From positions 186,001-250,000 of the forward strand of contig NZ_JAGGLD010000002.1 of the NCBI RefSeq assembly GCF_017874255.1: a DNA stretch of 64,000 nt, given 5' to 3'. Positions 32,762 through 43,100 of the stretch are shown here, one piece after another. The stretch is from Paenibacillus shirakamiensis (lineage in GTDB: Bacteria > Bacillota > Bacilli > Paenibacillales > Paenibacillaceae). Every line of letters starts with the position of its first letter. Positions within the stretch are counted from its first letter, which is position 1. The notes under the pieces are model-generated. The model saw nothing but the letters and a program-made list of their open reading frames with translations. It had not been told where the DNA came from and searched no databases. Position numbers and translations under genes: made by a program.

Positions 32762-33484
32762 TCAATCCATCAAATGTATCCTTGAATCAGCTTTTACCAT
32801 CCCTATAAAATCCATCATATCCCATTGTTCTACTTGTTCATCCTGAATGACATGAGTGGAACATAGCGCCATGCAATACTGATCATCCACGGGGTACTGA
32901 CGCAAATACCATGGTTTAGGATCAGCCTCTGAGATACAGCGGAATTCTCCTGAATCTACATCTTTGTAGACTGAAAATGATTCCAATGGCATCGATAAAC
33001 CTTGCCCGGTAGCTTTCATATAACTTTCCTTGAGTGACCATATTTCATAGAATCGTCGAAGCTGTTCCTCCTCAGCAATACCCTCTTCTTGTAAGTACTG
33101 ATTCTCCAGCACTGTGTAATAACGCGCTGCGATATCCATCTGATTCGATCCAATTTGCTCAATATCTAGTCCTACCGGTTCCGTATCGAAGGCACAGACT
33201 ACGTAATCACCCGAATGTGAGATGCTATATTGAAAATCCTCATGTCCCATTAAAAAAGGCTTACCATACGCTCCTTCTCCAAAGCTAACCTGCACACCTG
33301 TTAAGCCTAAATTCTGCTCAATCACATACCGAACAATAAGCTCGGATAATAGTGATCTTTCCGCATCCTTTTTGTAGACAAAACGGAGAATTCGCTGTTG
33401 CCGCTTAGGTGAGACCTCCAAGCATAATTCTTGAAACTGCATATCTGGTATAGAACGTGTCATTCTGACGATGATGATTCTCAT
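32762..33484 (-). CDS. Sfp-type 4'-phosphopantetheinyl transferase
   Basis: 240 residues. Transfers phosphopantetheine from CoA to the Ser of carrier-protein domains. Family motifs: YGKPFL (P1), YSISHSGDYVVCAF, the Mg site VGLDIEQI, and WSLKESYMKATGQGL. Broad-specificity Sfp/Gsp type, as needed by NRPS/PKS carriers. It follows the biosynthetic operon in the same direction after a hairpin at 33508-33542, so it is either read through or separately transcribed. It is the logical activator of the five carrier domains upstream. Ribosome binding site is a G7 run before ATG 33484. Confidence 0.92.
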   Translation of the reverse strand: MRIIIVRMTRSIPDMQFQELCLEVSPKRQQRILRFVYKKDAERSLLSELIVRYVIEQNLGLTGVQVSFGEGAYGKPFLMGHEDFQYSISHSGDYVVCAFDTEPVGLDIEQIGSNQMDIAARYYTVLENQYLQEEGIAEEEQLRRFYEIWSLKESYMKATGQGLSMPLESFSVYKDVDSGEFRCISEADPKPWYLRQYPVDDQYCMALCSTHVIQDEQVEQWDMMDFIGMVKADSRIHLMD

Positions 33485-33507
33485 CTGTTCGCCCCCCCAA
33501 AATTCAA

Positions 33508-33542
33508 GCCGTCTGGCTAACCTTCATGTTAGAAAGACAGGC
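33508..33542 (-). terminator. Hairpin at the end of the biosynthetic operon
   Basis: Minus strand: GCCTGTCTTTCTAAC-6 nt-GTTAGCCAGACGGC. Good stem, weak T tail (TTGAATTTT), so partial read-through into the transferase gene is likely. Confidence 0.55.
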
Positions 33543-33582
33543 GTCCATTCTCTTGCTCAATGACCCTACCCTCTTTCTTCCA

Positions 33583-34710
33583 TTATACTTCAGCAGCAGC
33601 TTGTACGGTTGACTTATAATCTCTGAGTTTATTTTTACGGCAAATATCGTCCATCAGTAGGATGATTGCTGCTCTTTCCACTTCGTAGATTTCATCAAGG
33701 GAATGAATGATATTGGTAATTATCGCTTTATTTTGCACAATAAAATATTTCAGGAGCATACTGCGCAGCATGTGGATGTCTTTTTCGATTTTGCGAAAAG
33801 CATCTAGAGACTTCGTCTCCTCCAAATATCCCTGCTCCTGCAGATATAGAATTCTGGAGATCATTAGCTTCTTATGCTCCCACAGCAAATGCAGCTGCCG
33901 AACATCGAGATTAATTTTATCTTCATATAATAACGTAAAGAATTGATGCAGCCCTTTATAGATATCCATACCATAGAACCCATCCTCAGGGTTCTGATAA
34001 AGCCGAAGTCGCTCTCGCGTATTCCGGCCGTGAAGATAATCATCCATCATGTCTACCATAAGTTCCAGATCGAAGTCGTAATGACCAATCTTCATGTCAT
34101 ACTTATAGCTGTCATATTCGCTTGGAGCCACTTTGCGAAGCATGCTGATATAATCCTGCCGCGTCTCACTGTGATACGCTTGATCAAAATCCTCGAAACT
34201 AAGCTCACGCATAGAAAATTGACGTTGATCATCGAAAATAGCCACGTGATAGAGCTGCCGATTCAGATCATAGCCAAATATAAAGATGTCATGTGTAAAT
34301 TGATATTTCTGGTAGCTCAGCGTATGTGGAATATAGAAATCATTCACATAAGTGAAGCAATAATACCCCCGATCAATATGATCGATAATGAAATGGTGGA
34401 TATCCACGTCAAGCCGTGCCAGCGACTTCTGATCCGTCCGGTGATATTCCAGCCAAGGCACATTGGCAAAAATCATCAGCAAGTCCGGGAGGAAATCCAG
34501 CCGATATTCGTTCATATCAATATAATGCTGCGAAATATAGAGCTGAATATAGTTGTTTTGCAGCCATGCTTCGCACTCCTCATAGTTCTCTAATATGGCA
34601 CGAACATAAGCATGTCCTAGAAATCCATACACCTGAGGCTGTGTAAAAGGAAGTATATTCTCCCGCAGTGGGTTCACTTTGTGATTAAGCCTCTTCATCG
34701 TCTGCTCCAT
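33583..34710 (-). CDS. Stand-alone BtrH-like protein, catalytic Cys apparently absent
   Basis: 375 residues, soluble. The part around 120-190 (RGYYCFTYVNDFYIPH, then THDIFIFGYDLNRQLYHVAI) aligns by eye with the BtrH-like domain at the end of the KS-ACP protein upstream (KPVIVWVDCYDLP, DHTLLVYGFNEQDQLLYII). BtrH/C39-like domains use an N-terminal Cys and the His of this segment to move an acyl chain from a carrier protein to an amine. The His is present (THDIF), but the N-terminal region (YGFLGHAYVRAIL) has no Cys where the PKS copy has RNCLYNA. The C-terminal 180 residues are helical. It may be an accessory subunit or a changed transferase. Last gene of the operon, 18 bp after the radical SAM gene. 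Confidence 0.6.
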   Translation of the reverse strand: MEQTMKRLNHKVNPLRENILPFTQPQVYGFLGHAYVRAILENYEECEAWLQNNYIQLYISQHYIDMNEYRLDFLPDLLMIFANVPWLEYHRTDQKSLARLDVDIHHFIIDHIDRGYYCFTYVNDFYIPHTLSYQKYQFTHDIFIFGYDLNRQLYHVAIFDDQRQFSMRELSFEDFDQAYHSETRQDYISMLRKVAPSEYDSYKYDMKIGHYDFDLELMVDMMDDYLHGRNTRERLRLYQNPEDGFYGMDIYKGLHQFFTLLYEDKINLDVRQLHLLWEHKKLMISRILYLQEQGYLEETKSLDAFRKIEKDIHMLRSMLLKYFIVQNKAIITNIIHSLDEIYEVERAAIILLMDDICRKNKLRDYKSTVQAAAEV

Positions 34711-34728
34711 GGAATCTCCCCCTATATT

Positions 34729-35874
34729 TTAGAATGATTCCTTATCTGCGAATAACCGCGTACACCGATTGCATACCATCAGATTACTCGTCTTCATATA
34801 ATCACGGAATTTCACAGCCCGGTCGCCTTCCCACAATTCTTTGAAAGATTGTTCATAGATATTTCCGTATTTATAATCTGGAAAATCCACACAAGGATAC
34901 ACATCTCCTGTACGCCGAATGACCATTTCATGCCAAGGTGCTACACATTTGGTACGGCCAAATACATTATCAATATCCGCATAATACTGCTGAATGTCCA
35001 CGAAGCTCGAAGTGTCAATGCCTTCAGCTTGCCACAAGTCTTGTAGATCTTGCTTGAGGATATCCGTATCGAAATCTGTGCTCAGAGACTCTTCAACGAA
35101 ACCTTGCCAAGCGGGAGAGACATCACAGTCCAGATGTTCTTTCATCTGCGCGGCGTAAGCTAGTCCTCTCTCCTGCGTAGTGAACAAGAGCGGAGCGAAA
35201 TTGACGGAGAGATCTCGCCGCTTCATCCAAGGATTCTTGGAATCATGGAGTACGACATTCGCATCCTTGAAGCGTTCACGAAGCGCCGCCATGAAGTCTT
35301 TGGCACTACGATAATTGTACTTGGAGAGAACCATCGTAATATTGATGAATGGGAACATCTTGTTCCGTTTGCGCTTCTCTGCGATCAATGAATCAATATT
35401 CTCGCAAATCGTCTTGAAGCTGCCTTTCCCGCGAATAGAATCATGGAACTCTTCAGGACCATCGATCGAAATATTCATGGCAACGATGTTCTCCATAATA
35501 AACTGTACTTTATTTTTGATGAGAGATCCGTTCGTTAGAAGATAAATGTTGGCCTTTTTACTGCGTAGATGCTCCACGAGTTCGGTGAAATGCTTATATA
35601 ACATCGGCTCTCCACCTGTAATAATGACACCCAATTTCTTAGTATTTGCGGTGACGTCATCCAAAAAGCTTTTCAACACATTGATGTCTAGTTGTTCACG
35701 AATTACGCGTTGAGGCTCTTTGAGCGCCCACCCTGTCTCCCCCCAAATATGGCAAAAGCTGCAGCGATAATTACACATTTCAGATGGAAAAAGAGTTAAT
35801 TGCTTGATTTCAGGAGACAGTTGCTGAATATGCTCTACACTTAATCCGCCTACACTTGCAGCTTTGGTTAACAT
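34729..35874 (-). CDS. Radical SAM/SPASM-type enzyme
   Basis: 381 residues. The [4Fe-4S]-SAM motif CNYRCSFC (CxxxCxxC, about 34-41) is followed by VIITGGEPMLY. The C-terminus has a SPASM-like Cys set: CVAPWHEM, VYPCVDFPDYKYGNIYEQ and MVCNRC. SPASM enzymes modify peptides or carrier-bound and sugar substrates. No RiPP precursor is visible nearby, so the substrate is probably a carrier-bound or released intermediate of this assembly line. ATG 35874 has GGGGAA upstream. Lies between the ACP gene and the BtrH-like gene on the same strand. Confidence 0.85.
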   Translation of the reverse strand: MLTKAASVGGLSVEHIQQLSPEIKQLTLFPSEMCNYRCSFCHIWGETGWALKEPQRVIREQLDINVLKSFLDDVTANTKKLGVIITGGEPMLYKHFTELVEHLRSKKANIYLLTNGSLIKNKVQFIMENIVAMNISIDGPEEFHDSIRGKGSFKTICENIDSLIAEKRKRNKMFPFINITMVLSKYNYRSAKDFMAALRERFKDANVVLHDSKNPWMKRRDLSVNFAPLLFTTQERGLAYAAQMKEHLDCDVSPAWQGFVEESLSTDFDTDILKQDLQDLWQAEGIDTSSFVDIQQYYADIDNVFGRTKCVAPWHEMVIRRTGDVYPCVDFPDYKYGNIYEQSFKELWEGDRAVKFRDYMKTSNLMVCNRCTRLFADKESF

Positions 35875-36000
35875 AATGGTGATTCCCCGCTTTCATCGGT
35901 TGGATAGGTTGGTAGATCCGCATTGCTAGGCTGAGATAGAACAACAACGAGCACAACAGACATCTAGTATCAAATGAAAATTAATATCCAATTAAAAAGC

Positions 36001-36264
36001 CTATTCTACCTTAGACTCCGTAATGTAGTTCATAATATGATTGACCGTTCTAAAATTACGGAAATCCAAATCCTCATCACTCCACGACACCCCAAATTCC
36101 ATCTCGGTAGCAATGACCAGCTTGATGAACGTCATAGAATTGATACCTAGGGTAGATAAATCCGTATCTGGATCAATGGTGGCCATCTCGGAGGCACCCT
36201 CTAAATTTTCTTTCAGCATCTCAATAATCCGTTCCTTTAATTCTTCTCTTGTTTCCGTTGCCAT
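36001..36264 (-). CDS. Discrete acyl carrier protein
   Basis: 87 residues from ATG 36264 (AAGGAGG, 8 bases upstream). Four-helix ACP with phosphopantetheine Ser in STLGINSMTFIKLV (about residue 49; the usual LGxDS is GINS here). Acidic overall. Located between the terminal PKS and the radical SAM enzyme. A separate ACP beside BtrH-like proteins recalls BtrI-BtrH of butirosin, where a free ACP carries the acyl group that BtrH transfers. That role here is inference. Confidence 0.88.
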   Translation of the reverse strand: MATETREELKERIIEMLKENLEGASEMATIDPDTDLSTLGINSMTFIKLVIATEMEFGVSWSDEDLDFRNFRTVNHIMNYITESKVE

Positions 36265-36277
36265 GGTTAACTCCTCC

Positions 36278-39200
36278 TTATACGTGTAGGGTCTCTCTAT
36301 GTTCTTTAAGCCTTGAGAGTAAATGGATATGATAAGTTCGTTCATCCTCTGCTAGGTTCAGGATAAGTTCCCCTAACCTCTGCATGACATCAGGGCGGTA
36401 GATAGGCTGGTAAAAGAATCTCATGATCCCTTTGCGCACGGTATCCCACTGCTTCGTTAGCTCAGCTTGATAATGAATCAGTTCATCTTCTTGGTGATCA
36501 ATCAGTTCATCACCTTGGTCATCAATCAATTCATTAGACTTGTGATCAATCAGTTCATTAAACTTCTGATCAATCATTTCATCACCTTGGCTGAACAATC
36601 TCAGCAAGCGATAACGATCGACATGCTTGGTCTGAATTACATTATTTAGGAAGGAGATGAGGTCTTCAATGTGCGCTTTAAGCTCATCTTCGTGATGTAG
36701 AATGCGATAAGTCTGCGCTGCCCACTCCTCTAGAACGGACAAGCTCTTTTGGATGTGATCTTGATAATTAGACATCTGATCTGCAAATCTAAGAAGCAAA
36801 CTATGCTTAGAAGTACCTTCTAGCTCCTTGTTCATAGAGAGATCAATTGCTGTAGATAACCGCGACTTCTGTGTATCAAATATATAGTGAGTGTCTTGGT
36901 GATCACGGGACAAATAGTAATTGGTGAACCCTTCGCATGCTTGAATTAAATCTGCACATGGCACTGTTCTTTTCGTGTAATTCAGATTTTCACGCCGATC
37001 ATGTTCAATGATATACAGCAGTTGATCTTGTTCATTGAACCCATACACAAGAAGGGTATGGTCGAGATGCTCCTTCTGATACATATCCTTGCGCATCGGA
37101 AGATCATAACAATCTACCCATACAATCACTGGTTTCCCTTGTGAAATGTGAAGTTTGAGATCCTGCATAATCTGAGAGTTATCCTGACGCGTGTCCACAT
37201 GCAGACCAATCCGTTCGAAAATTGTCGGCAGTGGATCGAACGATTCATAGTTAACTGTATACGCTGTACATTCACTTGAAGACGCTGGAAAATGCTCAGA
37301 TAGATGCTGCGAAAAGTCCGTTTCCTCGATCTCATATTTAATCCAGTCATTGAGTAGAAAAGGTAGGATACTCTGCCCAAAATGTGTAACTATCGGAAAC
37401 ATAGCATTATAGAGACAATTCCGATAAAAAATATCATTAAACGGCTCGATATTGGGAATCTCCCAGACGGATGACGTGGGAGCTTGATGCGCTTGCTGAT
37501 CAGATCTAACTTCTTTGTTACGCTCAACAAGCAGCTCTTGCACTACTAAATCGCCATCACGATTAAGAAATTCGGCTAATTTCTTAATCGTTCGGTACCG
37601 ATATACATCATCTGAATTGACCTGTAAATCAACCTGTTCTAACTCAACTTCTAGCTTGATGGCAACAATTGAATTGCCGCCGATATCAAAGAAATCATCT
37701 TCGATATCTATTTCATAGAGCCCGAGTAGTACACCCCAAGCCTGCCCAAGCTTTTGCTCCGTTTGAGAGTAGATGGCATTGTCTCTTCCCTTAAGCACAA
37801 CAATTGGCTTCTGCACTTCATGCCTAGGAGCTGCATCTGAAGTTAGCTGATATCGCGTGGACTGTACATTCTCCGACGGGTCAATCCAGCACCGGCTTTT
37901 TTGAAAAGGATACGTCGGAATTCGAACGATTTGGTGGGGCATAGAGCTGTACATGACCTCCCAAGCAATATCAGCGCCTTGAATATAAAGCGTGCATAAT
38001 CGCTCCATCTGAGGGCTTGACAGGGGTTGCCCCCGTACCTTATACACAAGCTCATCCGCTTCTTGACTGAACGCTCGAAGTTCTTCCCTTGACCATGCTC
38101 CGCTAATCCGCGATTCTCGCCGTGCATGAAGGATACGATGTTCCCCATAAAAGATGCCTTCTTGGGCATGATGCTGAAGTCCCTGCTCTGCACTCCATCT
38201 TAATTTCCGGAGCAATTCCTGATGGTTATGCGCGGATACAATTAACCGATGACTGTAATGTCCCCGGCCTACATGGGCCGTGAAGCATAGATCAGCCAAG
38301 CTGATCTTGTTGCTAGATGCCAGGCTTGAGATGTACAGCTGAATAAGGTCCATTATTGCCTCATAGCTTTTGGCTGACAAAGCTAGTAGATGAGCAGGAT
38401 CTGTAGGTTGATCTAAGGATAAGTGCTTAGGATGCTGTAGCGCAGGAGTAAGATCACGATCATAGTTGGGTTCGTGTTTTGGTTCGTGTTTTGGTTCGTG
38501 TTTTGGTTCGTGTTTTGGTTCATGTTTTGGTTCATGTTTTGGTTCATGTTTTGGTTCGTGAGTTAGTCCTAGATTTGGTTCATAATTCGGTTTATCGGTT
38601 TTATGATCTAATACATTGTTCGATTCATTAGGTTCATAGCTTGGTTGATTGATTTCTGATGCATTGTTCGCTTCAATGGGTCTATTACTTGGTTCATTGG
38701 ATTCTGTTTCCTTATTCAGTTCATTCGATGCATAATTAAATTCATAGCTGTTCACTCTGAATGGAGCTTCCTCCAGAATCAGGTGACAATTAGTGCCGCT
38801 GAAGCCAAATGAACTTACCCCACATCTGCGAGGGACTCCTTCCGTATCCCAAGGCTCCAACTGGCTGTTCACATAAATTGGTGAATCCTCGAAAGGAATT
38901 TTGGAATTCGGCTTATGAAAATGTAAAGTTGGCGGAAGCTGCTTATGCTGTAATGCTGCAATGGCTTTGGCAAGACCCGCTACACCGGAAGCACCATCCA
39001 GATGACCCACATGGCTTTTGACAGAACCGATGCCACAAAACTGCTTCTTTTCCGTATAGTTGCGAAATGCTCTGCGCATCCCCTCCACCTCAATCGGATC
39101 CCCAAGCTTAGTCCCTGTACCATGCGCTTCCATGTAGGTTATCGTCTGCGGATCTATATCCGCATCTTTCCAAGCTTGCATCAATAGCTCTGCTTGAGAA

Positions 39201-40168
39201 GCAGCACTTGGTGCTGTAATTCCTGCTGATGTTCCGTCTTGATTCATCGCACTTCCCTTGATCACGGCATGTATAGCATCGCCATCACGCTGAGCTTGTG
39301 CCAATGGCTTTAGCAGCAATACCACGGTGCCTTCGCCCCATACCGTTCCATCCGAACTATCGTCGAAGGTACTTGTCTGATGAGTAGAAGACTCGATTCC
39401 GATCTCAAATACTCCATCTACGGGCATCAAGCTCACCTTTACCCCACCCGCAATGGCCATATCGCATTCTCCATTTCTTAGTCCCCTACAAGCCAGATGC
39501 ACCGCCACAAGGGAAGAAGAACAGGCAGTATCCACTAGAAAAGCAGGTCCTTTCAAATCTAGTAGATAAGAAATTCGGCTAGCGATCAGAGAAGGGGTAT
39601 TCCCCACACTAGCCATTTCGATATTCCCGGGTTGATGTTTGGTGATGTACTGCCCGTAGGCAGGCCAATCGGCATGTCCTAGATAGACACCTGTTCGGCT
39701 TCCCACTATTCTTTTCCCGCCATACCCTGCATCTTCGATGGCCTGCCAAGCCCCTTGAAGGAATAACCTCTGACTAGGGTCCATGAGGGAAGCTTCCTTA
39801 GGAGAGAGACCGAAAAATTGATAATCAAAGGTGTCCACCTCATCCAAAAAACCGCCATAACTGAACTGAATATCTTCTTCTGGCACGTTCGTGAAGGCAC
39901 GAATGAAGGCTAGACTATCTTCCTGACGGGTCATAGGGAATGGACGGATCGCATCCCTTGAACTTGTTACGACGTCCCAATATTCGTCTAGAACAGTAGC
40001 TCCTGGCATATTCAGCGATAGACCAATAATCGCAATCTGATTATCCGGTTCTGAGCGATTACCATTCGAATTTTGCTGTTTGAGTGCATGCAGCATTTCC
40101 AAGCCACTTTGCTGATCGAGTTGCCCGGAAGCGACCTTTTCAAATATCAAGCCTGCGAGTCTATCCAT
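36278..40168 (-). CDS. Polyketide synthase KS-ACP with C-terminal BtrH-like domain (trans-AT)
   Basis: 1296 residues. KS about 40-465 with full triad: DTACSSSLVAVH, EAHGTGTKLGDP, KSHVGHLDGASG. No AT; only the post-AT linker remains (PTYPFQKSRCW, about 760). Linker residues about 470-570 are low-complexity, with HEPK repeated seven times. ACP about 795-870, Ser in IGGNSIVAIK. BtrH-like domain about 905-1130 with Cys in RNCLYNA and His in HLDHTLLVYGF. The helical tail has five NELID-type 8-residue repeats (about 1193-1234). There is no KR, DH or TE, so the unit stays a beta-ketone and the BtrH-like domain is the likely release step. Start ATG 40168 overlaps the upstream gene by 8 bases. Confidence 0.87.
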   Translation of the reverse strand: MDRLAGLIFEKVASGQLDQQSGLEMLHALKQQNSNGNRSEPDNQIAIIGLSLNMPGATVLDEYWDVVTSSRDAIRPFPMTRQEDSLAFIRAFTNVPEEDIQFSYGGFLDEVDTFDYQFFGLSPKEASLMDPSQRLFLQGAWQAIEDAGYGGKRIVGSRTGVYLGHADWPAYGQYITKHQPGNIEMASVGNTPSLIASRISYLLDLKGPAFLVDTACSSSLVAVHLACRGLRNGECDMAIAGGVKVSLMPVDGVFEIGIESSTHQTSTFDDSSDGTVWGEGTVVLLLKPLAQAQRDGDAIHAVIKGSAMNQDGTSAGITAPSAASQAELLMQAWKDADIDPQTITYMEAHGTGTKLGDPIEVEGMRRAFRNYTEKKQFCGIGSVKSHVGHLDGASGVAGLAKAIAALQHKQLPPTLHFHKPNSKIPFEDSPIYVNSQLEPWDTEGVPRRCGVSSFGFSGTNCHLILEEAPFRVNSYEFNYASNELNKETESNEPSNRPIEANNASEINQPSYEPNESNNVLDHKTDKPNYEPNLGLTHEPKHEPKHEPKHEPKHEPKHEPKHEPKHEPNYDRDLTPALQHPKHLSLDQPTDPAHLLALSAKSYEAIMDLIQLYISSLASSNKISLADLCFTAHVGRGHYSHRLIVSAHNHQELLRKLRWSAEQGLQHHAQEGIFYGEHRILHARRESRISGAWSREELRAFSQEADELVYKVRGQPLSSPQMERLCTLYIQGADIAWEVMYSSMPHQIVRIPTYPFQKSRCWIDPSENVQSTRYQLTSDAAPRHEVQKPIVVLKGRDNAIYSQTEQKLGQAWGVLLGLYEIDIEDDFFDIGGNSIVAIKLEVELEQVDLQVNSDDVYRYRTIKKLAEFLNRDGDLVVQELLVERNKEVRSDQQAHQAPTSSVWEIPNIEPFNDIFYRNCLYNAMFPIVTHFGQSILPFLLNDWIKYEIEETDFSQHLSEHFPASSSECTAYTVNYESFDPLPTIFERIGLHVDTRQDNSQIMQDLKLHISQGKPVIVWVDCYDLPMRKDMYQKEHLDHTLLVYGFNEQDQLLYIIEHDRRENLNYTKRTVPCADLIQACEGFTNYYLSRDHQDTHYIFDTQKSRLSTAIDLSMNKELEGTSKHSLLLRFADQMSNYQDHIQKSLSVLEEWAAQTYRILHHEDELKAHIEDLISFLNNVIQTKHVDRYRLLRLFSQGDEMIDQKFNELIDHKSNELIDDQGDELIDHQEDELIHYQAELTKQWDTVRKGIMRFFYQPIYRPDVMQRLGELILNLAEDERTYHIHLLSRLKEHRETLHV
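36471..36590 (-). repeat. 24-bp in-frame tandem repeat (about 5 copies)
   Basis: Unit like ATCAATCAGTTCATCACCTT on the plus strand, encoding (N/D)ELID plus three variable residues in the helical tail of the KS-ACP-BtrH protein. Copies have diverged. Confidence 0.8.
38469..38562 (-). repeat. 12-bp in-frame tandem repeat encoding HEPK
   Basis: Unit TTGGTTCGTGTT (plus strand), seven near-perfect copies plus a diverged one (HEPN), inside the KS-ACP linker. Near identity suggests recent expansion and length polymorphism. Confidence 0.9.
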
Positions 40169-43100
40169 CGGCCACCTCCAGCGATTGATAGTGATGAACG
40201 GCTTCATTAAGCGTAAGCTGACCTTGCTTCATTTGAAGGAATAAGCTTAAAATTTCTTGCTTGAATCCCTCATCATTCATGGTCATTTCCTTGAGACTAA
40301 GGGATGCTGTATCGGATTCACTCAGAGTTCTGAGATACTCCGACATTTTGGATATCGTGGGATAGGAGAACATATCTGCCATCAAAATTTGGCCTGGGAA
40401 AACTTGATCCAGTAGGCTATGAACTTTCGTAATAAGAATGGAGTCCCCACCAATCTCGAAGAAATTGGAAGCCACGTCTAACTCTTCATAGCCAAGTACC
40501 TGCTTCCATACCCCCGCCACTTTATGCTCGATTTGCGAATAACCTAGTCCCTCCTTATCCTTCAGTCTTACTGAAGTTGGAGTGCTGCGTAAGTTCTTCT
40601 CAGAACGCATGGCCTTGTCCTTATGTTGAGTTGATTTTATTCGCTTCAATACCGTCTCCGACAGTCTAAAAGGAAGCCTATCCCCTAATGCGTAAAGCTC
40701 AGCCTGCGGATTGAGTTCTCCTACATAAACCTGTGTGATCTCCTTATGCAGGAGCTGCTGAAATGCCGTCACCGCTTGAGTTGGTGCAAGCACTCGGAAC
40801 ATCTCCTTGTGCTCTTGAATCTCCGCACCTTCAGCAAGTCCCGTATTGTGCCAGGCCGGCCAGTTGATCACTAATGTACGTAGGCTCTGACTTGCCCGAT
40901 GGGCAGCAAATCCATCCAAATATGCATTTGCTGCAATATATGGCCCTGAACCAAGTCCCCCAATTAGCGTAATAGCTGAAGAACATAATACATAAAAATC
41001 GGGTTGATCTTGCTGCGTTACCTGATCAAGCAGCCAAGTCCCCTGTACTTTAGGAGCCATAATTCTAGCGAACTCTTCTTTTGTCAGCTTGCCAAGTATA
41101 TTGCCTTCTCCAATCCCAGCAGCATGTATAACCCCTCGGATACGGCCATAGGAATGACGGATCTGTGCAACCGCTGATTGCAAAGCATGTTCATCCGCTA
41201 CATTCACTTGCACAATAGTAACGGTAGATCCTTGCGCTTCAATGGATTTTATTTTAAGAATCTGACGAACCTGCTTAGTTGGCGTACCCGCTTGAAGTAC
41301 AGCATCCCAGGTCTCTCTCGCCGGGAACTCGCTACGGCCAAGTAAGGCTAGGTGCACCGGGCCCTTAGTAGCCAGACTTTCTGCTAAGTAAAGACCGATC
41401 CCTCCGAGTCCACCCGTGATGAGATATACCCCGTCTTGGCTGAAAGTAATAGGATTATCCAAACATGAAGCCAGATCTACAGTAGTCAGACGCTCTACAT
41501 ACCTTTTACCTGAGCGGTATGCTACTTTATATTCAGATCCACCGTGGCTTAACTCCTGAAATAAAATCTCTGCGCTCCCTGTATTATCCATATCTATACA
41601 GCGAACCTCGATCTGAGGATATTCCCAGTTCACTACTTTGCCAAGAGCGGTCAGGGCATGATGCTCAGGCATGACGAAAGCTTGTAAGGTTAGCCCCTTA
41701 TCTGAATTTCCCGTTTCCAAGTGATTTTGAGTTTGATCTTGAGTTTGATCTTGAGTTTGATCTTGAGTTTGATCGTGTGTTTGATTTTGATTCTGAGAGT
41801 GAAGAGTAGGTCGAGATTGCAATTCTCCAACTGGCTCAGCTAAGCTCGTTACTACGAACACCTCTACAGACGACTGACTCATCGGACTAAGAACTATCGA
41901 TTGAATAAGCTGGAACAGACTATAGACTCCTTCGTCCAAACGGCTCTCAACATCCGATAATGTCGCCCTCTTGCATGATTCTGAACTTGCTACAGAACGA
42001 AGATGTACAACCCGAGTAATAGGATGGTCTTGCCCTTGTTGCTGTACTTGGTTAAGCAGCCATTCATAATCAACTGAATGATCACGAATACAAAAAGTGG
42101 ATGGACCCGTCTGCCGCATCTCATCTCCATAACTCACTTCAATCACTTTACATCCTGCGTTCCTTAGCTTGTCAGACAGTGTAATGCCAACATCTTGTTT
42201 ATCTTTGAACAAGAGATAGGAGTGCTTAGCTGAAACGGAATCGGAATTCCCCCTTTCCAGCCCCTCTGACTTCCAATTCAGCCTATAATAGAGGCTGCTT
42301 CCTGACTGTAACGAACCTTCTTCTCCATGGATGCCAATTCCATCGTTCCATTCTCCCTCTGAGAAATGTTGCTGGGGCCTGGATGGAATATCCAACCAAC
42401 ATCGGATCTTATCAAAAGAATAGGTGGGGAAGCTGACCCGTCTTCGTTTTTCTTTGCTGAATAGTTGTTCCCAAGGAATATCCCCACCCTGCACGTATAG
42501 ATCTGCTAAGTGTTCAAGATAAGATGTATCTTGTCTTCTCCCTTGAATATAATGCTGAACCGTTGTCTCGGCTTTGGAGTTCAGTTCCTGCACAGAAGGG
42601 AATTTGCCTGCTATGTCCTCTTTCTGCTCTTGAACGGATAGTCCTAATCCATACCTCCCAGAAGAAGAATAGGAGGTTGTATTGCCCTGAGATCGCCCTT
42701 GTTCCTGTAGCATCTGAACGTATAACTCGGGAGTATCCACATCAAGCAAGCTGGTCTTTAAAGTCTCCAACCCTTGAATCCATTCCTCCCTATCCCTCCC
42801 TACAACCGCAATACGATAAGGATAGTGACCTCGGCCCGTACTTAAGGTGTAACTACTATCTCGCAGGCTAATCTCTGGGTGGTCTTGAAGATATCGATGA
42901 GCAGCAGTGACCCACGCAAGAAGTGCTGACTTGGATTTCGCTGATCCGACTAAAATCTCAGACGTAACCTTGCTGCTGCGCTCACTACTACTTGGCGTGA
43001 CAACAGGAGCTTCCTCCATCACGATATGACAGTTGGTCCCACTCAGTCCGAACGAGCTCACACCGCACCGTCTCATCCCCAACTCATGGGTCCACGACGT

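Noticed and set aside
33943..34593. 216-residue plus-strand open frame opposite the BtrH-like gene
   Set aside because: Its composition (Ile, His, Val-rich) is typical of an antisense shadow; no ribosome binding site, and the minus-strand gene has clear family similarity.
34729..35874. RiPP maturase reading of the radical SAM/SPASM gene
   Set aside because: No short precursor ORF with a ribosome binding site is present in the neighbouring gaps (35875-36000 and 34711-34728); an assembly-line substrate is more likely.
38469..38562. Possible CRISPR array or direct-repeat locus
   Set aside because: The 12-bp units are contiguous without spacers and encode HEPK in frame within a PKS linker.
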